Under the pieces are notes generated by a model, which was given only the letters and a program-made list of their open reading frames with translations, had not been told where the DNA came from and ran no database searches. The translations under genes and the position numbers were made by a program. Below are positions 8,171-14,960 of a DNA stretch of 64,000 nucleotides, piece by piece. Location: contig JACRDB010000139.1 in assembly GCA_016218725.1 (NCBI GenBank), positions 1 through 64,000 of the forward strand, written 5' to 3'. This DNA is from Deltaproteobacteria bacterium (GTDB lineage: Bacteria; Myxococcota_A; Polyangia; Polyangiales; Ga0077539). Every line of letters begins with the position of its first letter. Positions within the stretch are counted from its first letter, which is position 1.

Positions 8171-9256
8171 ATGAGTGATGAAATGAGTGCAAATCGGTGG
8201 TGGGTGAAGAGGGACCAGGAGGTGTTCGGGCCGTACGAGACCGACGAGTTGCGTGCCCACATTGCACAGGAGGCCTTCACGCCCATCGATATGGTGAGCC
8301 ATGACGGAACGACGGGGTGGGCGCCGCTTTGGTGCTGGAAGGGTTCGACCCCCAATACGAAGGTGGTTCCGGAGGTGCCGTTGAACGATCTGTTCGCGGG
8401 CGACGTTGCACCGCCGTTACGTGGCAATCAGCAGGACAGGCTTGGAACGAACATGAGCAACTCAACAATGTGGTACTACGCCATCAACGGTCGGCAGATG
8501 GGGCCAGTTGACTGGCAGGGTCTGGTGGCCCTTGTCCAGGTCGGCACTGTCACATCCGGAACCCCTGTGTGGGGTGGCGAGGGAGACTGGAGACCAGCGA
8601 ACCAGACTGCTTTGGCACATGTTTTTGCAGCATTGAGACCACCGGGCCCACCGCCGTTGACCGGTGACCATGTCAACAACAACTTTATGTGGACTATCGT
8701 CGCAGTGCCACTGGTAGGAACCGCATGTGACGCCCTGATCGATAGCAACAAAGCGGTAGGGGTCTCCACCTTGCTTTGCATCGGTCTGAATATTCTGTTG
8801 TGCGTGCTCGACGCGAACAATCTAAAGGCGGCTGGTCATCCTGCCCCACCTGGATCGTGGTCGCTGATCGTTCCAGTGTATCTCTGGAAGCGCGCGACAA
8901 TGCTGAAGAAGAGCCGGACGAATTTTGCGGTGTGGTGCGGAACGTTTGTGCTTTCCATCTTGATTTCCGCTGCATTGGCTGGGCCTGAGACGAGGGCACG
9001 TGTGCTGTGCAATCCGACCAACGACTCCTTCTCGTGCACCGTGATCCACGACCAGGGAAGGGCGACTGTTAATGTCTGTTGGGATGTGGTCATGGCTTGC
9101 AATGGCGGTATTCGCGCGATTGGGCATGCCTGTCAGGTGGTATCTCCTCAGCAAACGACCACACGCGTCATCCCCGAGAGTGAGGTCCAAAATCTTGCCC
9201 AATGCCAAGCAGCCACTGCAATTACAGTCGAAAACGTCACTGTTACTGCGCAGTGA
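8171..9256 (+). CDS. Two-GYF_2-domain membrane protein (cassette 3)
   Basis: The product has 361 residues and is the only gene of cassette 3. Two GYF_2-type (DUF4339) domains sit at the N-terminus: WWVKRDQEVFGPYETDELRAHI (approx. 9-30) and WYYAINGRQMGPVDWQGLVAL (approx. 102-122). Each has the aromatic start, G-P and downstream W typical of the fold. A linker rich in Pro leads to about four hydrophobic segments (for example FMWTIVAVPLVGTACDALI, VSTLLCIGLNILLCVL, WSLIVPVYLW, FAVWCGTFVLSILISAALA), then a Cys-containing C-terminal domain that is probably outside the membrane. GYF_2 domains are common in bacterial membrane proteins and are thought to bind peptides. I chose ATG 8171; a TTG at 8159 and an ATG at 8183 are alternatives, and no strong ribosome binding site decides. 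Confidence 0.75.
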   Translation: MSDEMSANRWWVKRDQEVFGPYETDELRAHIAQEAFTPIDMVSHDGTTGWAPLWCWKGSTPNTKVVPEVPLNDLFAGDVAPPLRGNQQDRLGTNMSNSTMWYYAINGRQMGPVDWQGLVALVQVGTVTSGTPVWGGEGDWRPANQTALAHVFAALRPPGPPPLTGDHVNNNFMWTIVAVPLVGTACDALIDSNKAVGVSTLLCIGLNILLCVLDANNLKAAGHPAPPGSWSLIVPVYLWKRATMLKKSRTNFAVWCGTFVLSILISAALAGPETRARVLCNPTNDSFSCTVIHDQGRATVNVCWDVVMACNGGIRAIGHACQVVSPQQTTTRVIPESEVQNLAQCQAATAITVENVTVTAQ

Positions 9257-9261
9257 ATATG

Positions 9262-9352
9262 GCCTAACAAGCCGATGGTGCCGACCGCGCACGACCCGCT
9301 CACCGATGACTCACCAGCCCGCTCGCGGCGGCACATCGGCAGGCCGTTAGGC
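9262..9352 (+). repeat. attC site of cassette 3 (91 bp)
   Basis: This is the most regular site: GCCTAAC (9262-9268) and GTTAGGC (9346-9352) are perfectly complementary, with inner arms GCCGATG/CATCGGC, TGCC/GGCA, CCGC/GCGG and an unpaired G. It starts only 6 bp after the cassette 3 stop codon. Confidence 0.95.
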
Positions 9353-9366
9353 GAAAGGAGAACTCG

Positions 9367-9402
9367 ATGCGACCCGCCCTCAGAGTGGACTTGCGATCGT
9401 GA
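9367..9402 (+). CDS. 11-codon leader ORF overlapping the cassette 4 gene
   Basis: The ATG at 9367 has an excellent ribosome binding site (AAAGGAG, 7 nt upstream) and reads MRPALRVDLRS, stopping at TGA 9400-9402. That stop overlaps the ATG (9402) of the next gene as TGATG. The main gene has no ribosome binding site of its own, so ribosomes probably reach it by terminating on this leader. A short ORF with the same effect (ORF-11) is known in attI1 of class 1 integrons. Confidence 0.65.
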   Translation: MRPALRVDLRS

Positions 9403-10010
9403 TGCTCAAGTGGTTCCGGCGGGTCCTTGGCCGGGTGTCGCGGGCTCTCGTCGAGTCGCGCACGCGACCTCGGATACCATGGCCAGTGGGTTTCTCCGAG
9501 GAGGCAAGGCGGATGTTCGTCGAGATGGGCTTTCACTCGACCTGGCGTGAGGAGAACGATCCGGTGCCGTTACAGGTGGAGATGCTTGTCTCTAAAATCG
9601 ACGGCCGGGACGTCAGTGTCCATGGTGATATGTATCAGTTTTCAATCGAGGTACCATTCTCGACACCTCCGCACCTCCGTGGTGTGTCAATCAGTACGGC
9701 ATTCGGGCGTCCGCGCACTGGAAGGTTCGCGCCAACCGGGGAGGCAAGGTTCGACCATCACTTCTCCATATCCGCGGAGACGGTCGAGATCGCGCAGGCT
9801 GCCTCGGCAACCCTATCGAGGGGGGCCCGAGACGCCCTTCTCGATCTCGTGCCGCACCTGTACAGCCTGTTGGTGCGAGATGGGAGGATAATCATGTACA
9901 CGCTTGACCGCGACAGCCAGGCCGACTTTGTCATACCGTACATTACTGAGAAACGGTTCCCTGAGCGGCTGGTGGAACTGGCAAAGGTACTTGAGACGGG
10001 CTCGTTGTGA
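9402..10010 (+). CDS. Hypothetical protein (cassette 4)
   Basis: The protein has 202 residues and starts MLKWFRRVLGRVSRALVESR, a basic amphipathic N-terminus that may touch the membrane but is not a signal peptide. The rest reads as a soluble alpha/beta protein (GFSEEARRMFVEMGF, LVSKIDGRDVSVHGDMYQFSIEVPFS, GRIIMYTLDR, ERLVELAKVLE). I do not recognise a family. The body has the flavour of self/non-self or immunity-type proteins common in cassettes, but that is only an impression. The start is fixed by the TGATG overlap with the leader ORF, and translation is probably coupled. Confidence 0.7.
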   Translation: MLKWFRRVLGRVSRALVESRTRPRIPWPVGFSEEARRMFVEMGFHSTWREENDPVPLQVEMLVSKIDGRDVSVHGDMYQFSIEVPFSTPPHLRGVSISTAFGRPRTGRFAPTGEARFDHHFSISAETVEIAQAASATLSRGARDALLDLVPHLYSLLVRDGRIIMYTLDRDSQADFVIPYITEKRFPERLVELAKVLETGSL

Positions 10011-10021
10011 TCGTACTCGTC

Positions 10022-10078
10022 GATCAACGCGCTCCAGCGGACAATGCTGCGCGTTGCTGTTGAGCGCGGGCGTTGGGA
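10022..10078 (+). repeat. Short, degenerate attC-like site closing the array (57 bp)
   Basis: The ends are GATCAAC (10022-10028) and GTTGGGA (10072-10078). The site has internal arms of the common 57-60 bp attC type (GCGCTCCAGCGGACAATGC against GCGTTGCTGTTGAGCGC). The last base of the core is A rather than a pyrimidine and the outer arms pair poorly. It is unrelated in sequence to the three 91-bp sites, so cassette 4 probably came from another array. Confidence 0.75.
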
Positions 10079-10129
10079 AGTCATCTCGGGGCCGTGTAAC
10101 TCCCCGGTGAGGACCGTCGTGGCGAGGCC

Positions 10130-11893
10130 TCACTCCTCCGGGGCGAGGGAGGTGCGGCCGACGGCGCCGCCGGTGAAATGTACGCACACCACGGTCTGGT
10201 CGTCCGCCTGCGGGGCGTCCTCCACAAAGCGGTCCAGGTCCGCCAGCACCGCCTCCAGCGTGCCGCGCGCGCCCGCGGCGGTGGCCGCCAGCACCGCCTC
10301 CAGCCGCGCCTGACCGTAGAACTCCCCGGAGCGGCTCCGGGCCTCGATGATCCCGTCGGTGTACAGAAGCAGGAGGTCCCCCGGCTCCAGCGCCACCGTG
10401 GCCTCGCCCACCTCCATCCGTGGCGTCACCGCCAGGGGCATCGCCCTCGCTTCGGACGCCTCCAGCGGGAGCACCCTGCCGCCCCGGCGGATCAGCGGCG
10501 TGGTGTGCCCCGCGTTGGCGTAGCGCAGCGTCTGCGACGTCAGGTCCAGCGCGAGGTACACCATCGTCACGAACATCCCGTCCTCGGAGACCTCGGCCAG
10601 GACGCGGTTTACGCGCCCGAGCACCCTCCGGGGCGCGCCGTCGAGCGGCGCCACCGCGCGCACCTCGGAGGTCACCCGGGCCATGAAGAGCGCCCCGGAG
10701 ATGGCCTTGCCCGACACGTCCCCCACGCACAGCGCCAGCTTGAGCGGGTCCAGCCAGAGGAAATCGTAGAAGTCCCCGCCCACCTGGAACGCCGGCTCGT
10801 AGTGCACCGCGAAGTCCACCCCGGTCACCCTCGGGGGCTCCCTCGGCAGGAGGCTGCGCTGGATCTGCCGCGCCAGCCGGAGATCATGGTCAATCCGCTC
10901 GCGCGCCAGGAGCCCCTGGTGGAGCTGGATCAGGTGCAGCGCCAGGCTCGCCTGCGTGGCAAGACCCCCCAGGAGGTCCAGGTCATCCTGGGTGAAATAC
11001 CCGAGCGCCGCCTCGGCCTCCACGTGCAGGATCCCATGGTGCTCCGACCGGAAGGTCAGCGGCGCCCCCATGCGCCAGCCCACCGCGCCCCCCTCCGGGG
11101 GATCTACACCGTCGCCGAGCACCCGCACCAGCGGGTTCTTGATCACCATGGTGTCCGTGGGGCTGCCCTCGCCGGGCGCTCGCAGCAGCACCGAGTGCCC
11201 CTGGCGCAGCACCCGGTCCACCACCGCCTGGGGGATCTGCACGCCCGCCGCCGCCCCGCGACGGCGCCGCGCGCAGGGCGTACGGAACTCGTGGGTCCTC
11301 GGGTCCACCAGCACCGCCGCCGCCGTGGACGCCTGAGGGAACACCTCCAGCACCAGCGCCACCACCCGCTCCAGGAGCCCCGTGGGGTCCTGGGCCCCCG
11401 CCACCGTGTCCGCGCTGCGGTACATCGCCTGGAGCTTCCTCTGGAGCCGCTCGATCTCCCGCTCGGCCTCCAGGTCGCCTGTGGAACCTCGGCGTTTCTC
11501 CAATACTTTCGCGAGGTTGGCTACCTCGATCATGGCCGTGGTGGCCTCCGCCCCGGCGGTCACCGTCACGCTCCCGCGGTCCGTCATGGGCGCGGCCTCG
11601 TCCGAGAGGTCCGCCCGGAAGCGCGCGCCGCCCACGCCGAGCTCCAGCTCGTCCCCGTGGCGCAGGCGCTGGGCGCCCTCGACGCGCTTGCCGTTGATGA
11701 ACGTCCCGTTGGAGCTGCCCAGGTCCTCCAGGTAGAGCCCGTCGGCCTCGCGGCGGACGCGGGCGTGGCGGCGCGAGGCCCGCTGGTCGTGGACGCACAC
11801 GTGGCAGTCCAGGCGCCGCCCGAGGAGGCACTCGGCCTCCAGGCGCCAGGCCTTTCCAGCGTCCACGGGGCCGAGGGAGACGATGCGCGCCAC
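10130..11893 (-). CDS. FHA-GAF-PP2C (SpoIIE/RsbU-type) serine phosphatase
   Basis: This 587-residue protein probably dephosphorylates the neighbouring STAS antagonist. In order it has: an FHA domain (approx. 1-95; LLGRR, RASRRHA, LGSSNGTFING), which binds phosphothreonine; a linker helix; a GAF-like sensor (approx. 165-330); and a C-terminal SpoIIE-type PP2C domain (approx. 350-580). The last carries metal-ligand motifs VGGDFYDF, CVGDVSGKA, LYTDGIIEA and QADDQTVV. It is the last gene of a partner-switching operon, 30 bp after the STAS gene. The FHA domain suggests that a Ser/Thr kinase signal feeds into it. Its 3' end lies about 50 bp from the end of the integron array. Confidence 0.93.
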   Translation of the reverse strand: MARIVSLGPVDAGKAWRLEAECLLGRRLDCHVCVHDQRASRRHARVRREADGLYLEDLGSSNGTFINGKRVEGAQRLRHGDELELGVGGARFRADLSDEAAPMTDRGSVTVTAGAEATTAMIEVANLAKVLEKRRGSTGDLEAEREIERLQRKLQAMYRSADTVAGAQDPTGLLERVVALVLEVFPQASTAAAVLVDPRTHEFRTPCARRRRGAAAGVQIPQAVVDRVLRQGHSVLLRAPGEGSPTDTMVIKNPLVRVLGDGVDPPEGGAVGWRMGAPLTFRSEHHGILHVEAEAALGYFTQDDLDLLGGLATQASLALHLIQLHQGLLARERIDHDLRLARQIQRSLLPREPPRVTGVDFAVHYEPAFQVGGDFYDFLWLDPLKLALCVGDVSGKAISGALFMARVTSEVRAVAPLDGAPRRVLGRVNRVLAEVSEDGMFVTMVYLALDLTSQTLRYANAGHTTPLIRRGGRVLPLEASEARAMPLAVTPRMEVGEATVALEPGDLLLLYTDGIIEARSRSGEFYGQARLEAVLAATAAGARGTLEAVLADLDRFVEDAPQADDQTVVCVHFTGGAVGRTSLAPEE

Positions 11894-11923
11894 GGCCTCT
11901 CAGGGTCCTCCGGGAAGCGTTGT

Positions 11924-12259
11924 CTAGAAGCCCTTGAGGGCTTCGTCCACCGAGGGGAAGAGCGCCAGGGCCTGCTCCAGCCTCAGGAAATAGAAGATCT
12001 CCTTGGGCTGGCCTGCTACCCCCGCCACGCGCACCACGCCCTTCTGCGCCCCGAGGCGCTTGAAGAGCGAGATGATCAGCGCCACGCCGGAGCTGTCAAT
12101 GGTGGTCACGGCGCTCATGTCCACCACCACCTTGATGCCCCCGCGCTCGATGAGCCGGTCCACCGCGGGCCGCACCTCGGGCACGGTGAGCGCGTCCAGG
12201 CTCCCGCTGAACCGCAGGATGGTGGCGTTGCCCTTCTCGGTCGTCTCGTGCGTCAACAT
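11924..12259 (-). CDS. STAS-domain anti-sigma factor antagonist (SpoIIAA/RsbV-like)
   Basis: The 111-residue protein starts MLTHETTEKGNATILRFSG; the ATG at 12259 overlaps the end of the upstream kinase gene. One STAS domain fills it. The conserved phosphorylation loop is TIDSSGVALI, with the second Ser as the expected target of the RsbW-type kinase. Unphosphorylated, it would bind the kinase and free its partner. A GTG/ATG further upstream would add 13 unconserved residues, so the shorter start is preferred. It lies between the kinase and phosphatase genes, a complete partner-switch set without an adjacent sigma factor. Confidence 0.92.
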   Translation of the reverse strand: MLTHETTEKGNATILRFSGSLDALTVPEVRPAVDRLIERGGIKVVVDMSAVTTIDSSGVALIISLFKRLGAQKGVVRVAGVAGQPKEIFYFLRLEQALALFPSVDEALKGF

Positions 12260-12840
12260 CGCCCGTCCCCGTGGAGCGCCCGGCCGGGGGCCGCGCACTC
12301 GGAAAGCCGCTTTGTCATGGTGAGATGGTTCCGGTCCTCGCGGCGCTCATACTGCACCTCCGTCATGGACTGCCGGATGATGAACAGCCCCATGCCCCCG
12401 TCCGACAGCGCGTCCACCGGCGGGGCCTCCACCGCGCCGGAGGTGCCGAAGTCAAAGCCCGCCCCGTGGTCCACCAGCCGGAGCACCAGGCGATCCGTGG
12501 CCTCGTCCACCCGCAGGAGCACCTCGACCTCGCCGTGCCCCGCGGCGTACGCATGCTCCACGATGTTGTTGAACGCCTCGTTGTAGGCGCTCACCACCCG
12601 CCACTCCAGCCCCTCGCAGCCGGCGTCCCGCTCCACCCGGCGGCACACCTCCCGGACCATGGTGCCCACCAGGTCGCGGAAGCGTAGCTCGCCAGGTACA
12701 CACGCGGTAAACGAGAGCGCCACGGGGGTCGTCGGTACCTCTCCGGTCGGATCCCGGGCAGTGTACCACGCCCCCACCCCCGGTGGCCAACGGAACAGCG
12801 GTTGCGAGCGCCCCCCGGAGGTGTGGTAGAAACCGGCCAT
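12253..12840 (-). CDS. RsbW/SpoIIAB-like serine kinase (anti-sigma type)
   Basis: A GHKL-type kinase domain occupies the last 160 residues: N box NEAFNNIVEHAY, G1 VDHGAGFD and G2 SDGGMGLFIIRQ. This matches RsbW/SpoIIAB anti-sigma kinases, which phosphorylate a STAS protein on Ser. The conserved part starts at VALSFTACVPGELRF; the 5' end is unsure. ATG 12840 is listed, but it lacks a ribosome binding site and shares its CATG with the start of the opposite-strand sugar transferase gene. GTG 12723 is a possible shorter start. The stop overlaps the STAS gene start, so the two are translationally coupled. Confidence 0.88.
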   Translation of the reverse strand: MAGFYHTSGGRSQPLFRWPPGVGAWYTARDPTGEVPTTPVALSFTACVPGELRFRDLVGTMVREVCRRVERDAGCEGLEWRVVSAYNEAFNNIVEHAYAAGHGEVEVLLRVDEATDRLVLRLVDHGAGFDFGTSGAVEAPPVDALSDGGMGLFIIRQSMTEVQYERREDRNHLTMTKRLSECAAPGRALHGDGRC

Positions 12841-13558
12841 GGACTGGAAGGTCAGGGTTGTCAAGCGGGCCATGGACGTGGCCGGGGCGACGCTCGGCCT
12901 GTGCGTGGTGGGGCCGCTGTTCCCCGTCGTGGCCGCGGCCATCTACCTGGACGACCCGGGGCCGGTGTTCTATTCGCAAATTCGTGTGGGCGGGAACCCC
13001 TCGGCGGGGCCCATGGACCACCAGGCCATGCCCACCTTCCGGATGTGGAAGTTCCGGTCCATGCGCATCAACGCCGAGAAGGCCGGCGCCCAGCTCGCCC
13101 AGGCCAACGACAACCGGGTCACCCGCCTCGGGGCGTTCCTGCGCAAGACCCGGATCGATGAGCTCCCCCAGCTCTGGAACGTCTTGAAGGGGGACATGTC
13201 CCTGGTGGGCCCCAGGCCCGAGCGCCCGGAGCTGGTCAAGACCCTGTCCGCGGCCATCCCCCTCTTCGAGGAGCGCACCCGCATGGTGCGCCCGGGGCTC
13301 ACGGGCCTGGCCCAGATCTCCCTGGACTACCTGGGACGCATGCCCGAGGACAGCGCCCTGGCCGGGATGAAGGACGTGCTCCTGAACCCCTTCAAGCTCC
13401 CCGAGGCCGAGGGGGCCATCGCCGACGACATGCGGACCAAGCTCCTCTTCGACATGGCCTACGCCGCCCGGCTGGAAGATTTCTGGTCCTTCCTAAAAAC
13501 CGACCTGGAGATTATCCTACGCACTCCGATCGTGATGCTTGGTGCTCGCGGTCGGTAG
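12839..13558 (+). CDS. Undecaprenyl-phosphate sugar-1-phosphate transferase (polyprenyl glycosylphosphotransferase)
   Basis: The enzyme is predicted to start exopolysaccharide repeat-unit synthesis by moving a sugar-1-phosphate to undecaprenyl phosphate at the inner membrane. The 239 residues correspond to the catalytic C-terminal half of the WcaJ/WbaP family: a basic start and one hydrophobic segment (VAGATLGLCVVGPLFPVVAAAIY, approx. 13-35), DDPGPVFYSQIRVG, FRMWKFRSM, RKTRIDELPQLWNVLKGDMSLVGPRPERPE (key D/E and PRP motifs) and RPGLTGLAQI. The family's N-terminal multi-span part is absent, as in minimal PglC-like versions. The CpsD-like gene follows after 31 bp, so they form an exopolysaccharide operon. 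Confidence 0.93.
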   Translation: MDWKVRVVKRAMDVAGATLGLCVVGPLFPVVAAAIYLDDPGPVFYSQIRVGGNPSAGPMDHQAMPTFRMWKFRSMRINAEKAGAQLAQANDNRVTRLGAFLRKTRIDELPQLWNVLKGDMSLVGPRPERPELVKTLSAAIPLFEERTRMVRPGLTGLAQISLDYLGRMPEDSALAGMKDVLLNPFKLPEAEGAIADDMRTKLLFDMAYAARLEDFWSFLKTDLEIILRTPIVMLGARGR

Positions 13559-13589
13559 GCCGGACCCCCCAGGAGAGAGCAAGCGCGCA

Positions 13590-14915
13590 ATGTCCAACGA
13601 TCCCCCCCGGAGACCCTTCGCTCCCGCTCCTCCCCGCAAGGGGACCGCGGGGCAGCCCGCGGCCGGCAGGGGCGGGCCGAGCGAGACCTCGGAGCTCTCC
13701 GGGGACCTCTCGGCCTTCTTCGCCGAGGGCGCGCCGGCGCCCGCCGCCGCCGGGCAGCTCGTGGACACCGACGCCGCCACCCGCGTGGCGGAGCTGCCGA
13801 ACTTCAACGAGCCCGGTGGCTCCACCCGCATCGTGGAGTCGCCGTTCTCGAACTTCGGGGCCTCCCCGGGCACCCCCGCCGGGGGCAGGCCCAACCTCCA
13901 GGGCGACTGGCGCGGGGCCGCCACGGGCACCGAGGCGCCCACCCTCACCGCGGACGCGCTCCGGGCCCACCTCCCCATGGGCATGGTGGGGGATGACAGC
14001 ACCAAGGTGCTCCCCTCCCTGGACCCCAACATGGCCCAGCAGGGCTACGGCCAGCCCCAGGGCTACTACGACCCCAACCAGGGCTACGTGGTCCCGGGGG
14101 AGGTCATGGACCCCAACATGGCCATGATGGGCGGAATGATGGGGGGCATGCCCGTGCCGGCGCAGTACGGCCTGGTCCCCGCGGGCATGGACCCGAGCAT
14201 GGGCGGGGCCATGGGCGGCGACCCGTCGCAGTTCCAGCACCAGACCTGGCTCCAGATCAACCCCCCGGAGCACATCGGCCAGGTGTCCCAGGACCTGGTG
14301 ATGATGACCCACCCGGACGGCTTCGCCGCCGCGCAGTTCCGCGCCCTGCGCTACCGCCTGGAGCAGGAGTCCAGCACGCAGATCCTGGTGGTCACCTCGC
14401 CCCGGGACGGCGACGGCAAGAGCGTCACCGCCGCCAACCTCGCCCTGGCCCTGGCCGAGGGCGGGCGCATCCAGGTGCTGCTCATCGACGCCTCCCTGCG
14501 CAACCCCACGCAGCACCGGCTCTTCGGGATCAACGGCGAGCTCGGCCTCACCACCGTCCTGGCCGCCCGCCAGGATGACCCCAACCGCCCCGTGGACTGC
14601 ATCGGGATCACCCGGAGCCTGTGCCTCATCCCCGCCGGACCCCCCGTGGCCAGCGCCCACGCCGCCCTCGCGTCGGAGTCCGCCGCGGTGCTCATGGGCA
14701 TCATCCGCCAGGAGTTCCGGTACATCGTCGTGGACGGCAGCTCCGTCTTCGGCAGCGCCGAGACGCTCGCCTGGCACGGGCTCATTGACAAATACATCCT
14801 CGTGGCCCGGGCGGGCCGCACCACCACCGAGGACCTCTCGGCCGCCTGCGACCAGCTCCACCGCGACCGAATCCTCGGCGTCACCTTCCTGGGCGGAAAG
14901 CCCCGTCGGAAGTAG
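13590..14915 (+). CDS. CpsD/CapB-like P-loop ATPase (bacterial tyrosine kinase family) with long disordered N-terminus
   Basis: The 441-residue protein has a good ribosome binding site (AGGAGA) before ATG 13590. The first 230 residues are Pro/Gly/Gln-rich and low-complexity, with repeated MDPNM/MGG motifs, and no membrane segment is visible. The C-terminal domain is that of polysaccharide co-polymerase-linked ATPases: QFRALRYRLEQ, Walker A SPRDGDGKSVTAANLA, Walker A' VLLIDASLRNPTQ (usually DADLRRP) and Walker B YIVVDGSS. It lacks a Tyr-rich tail (it ends GGKPRRK), so autophosphorylation of the usual kind is doubtful. It may instead be a ParA-like scaffold controlling polymer export. It sits between the sugar transferase and pyrC. 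Confidence 0.85.
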   Translation: MSNDPPRRPFAPAPPRKGTAGQPAAGRGGPSETSELSGDLSAFFAEGAPAPAAAGQLVDTDAATRVAELPNFNEPGGSTRIVESPFSNFGASPGTPAGGRPNLQGDWRGAATGTEAPTLTADALRAHLPMGMVGDDSTKVLPSLDPNMAQQGYGQPQGYYDPNQGYVVPGEVMDPNMAMMGGMMGGMPVPAQYGLVPAGMDPSMGGAMGGDPSQFQHQTWLQINPPEHIGQVSQDLVMMTHPDGFAAAQFRALRYRLEQESSTQILVVTSPRDGDGKSVTAANLALALAEGGRIQVLLIDASLRNPTQHRLFGINGELGLTTVLAARQDDPNRPVDCIGITRSLCLIPAGPPVASAHAALASESAAVLMGIIRQEFRYIVVDGSSVFGSAETLAWHGLIDKYILVARAGRTTTEDLSAACDQLHRDRILGVTFLGGKPRRK

Positions 14916-14960
14916 CTTACTCCCACCTACCTCTCCCTACAGGGAACTACAGGGTCGCAC

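Larger units (their letters stand above)
1089..10078. mobile_element. Chromosomal integron: intI, attI and four gene cassettes
   Basis: The classical integron layout is visible: intI reads leftwards (1089-2039), a recombination region lies upstream of it, and a rightward cassette array follows. Cassette 1 spans about 2283-7117, cassette 2 7118-8047, cassette 3 8048-9346 and cassette 4 9347-10072, taking the cut between G and TT of each GTTRRRY. Three attC sites are 91 bp each and nearly identical in their stems, the homogeneity typical of sedentary chromosomal integrons. The fourth is shorter and different. All cassette genes lie on the plus strand, and the array ends within 60 bp of a resident regulatory operon. 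Codon use and G+C of the cassette genes are clearly lower than in the flanking chromosome. Confidence 0.9.

Noticed and set aside
10178..12586. Long plus-strand frame over the partner-switching operon
   Set aside because: The minus-strand frames carry clear FHA, PP2C, STAS and GHKL motifs; this one has none.
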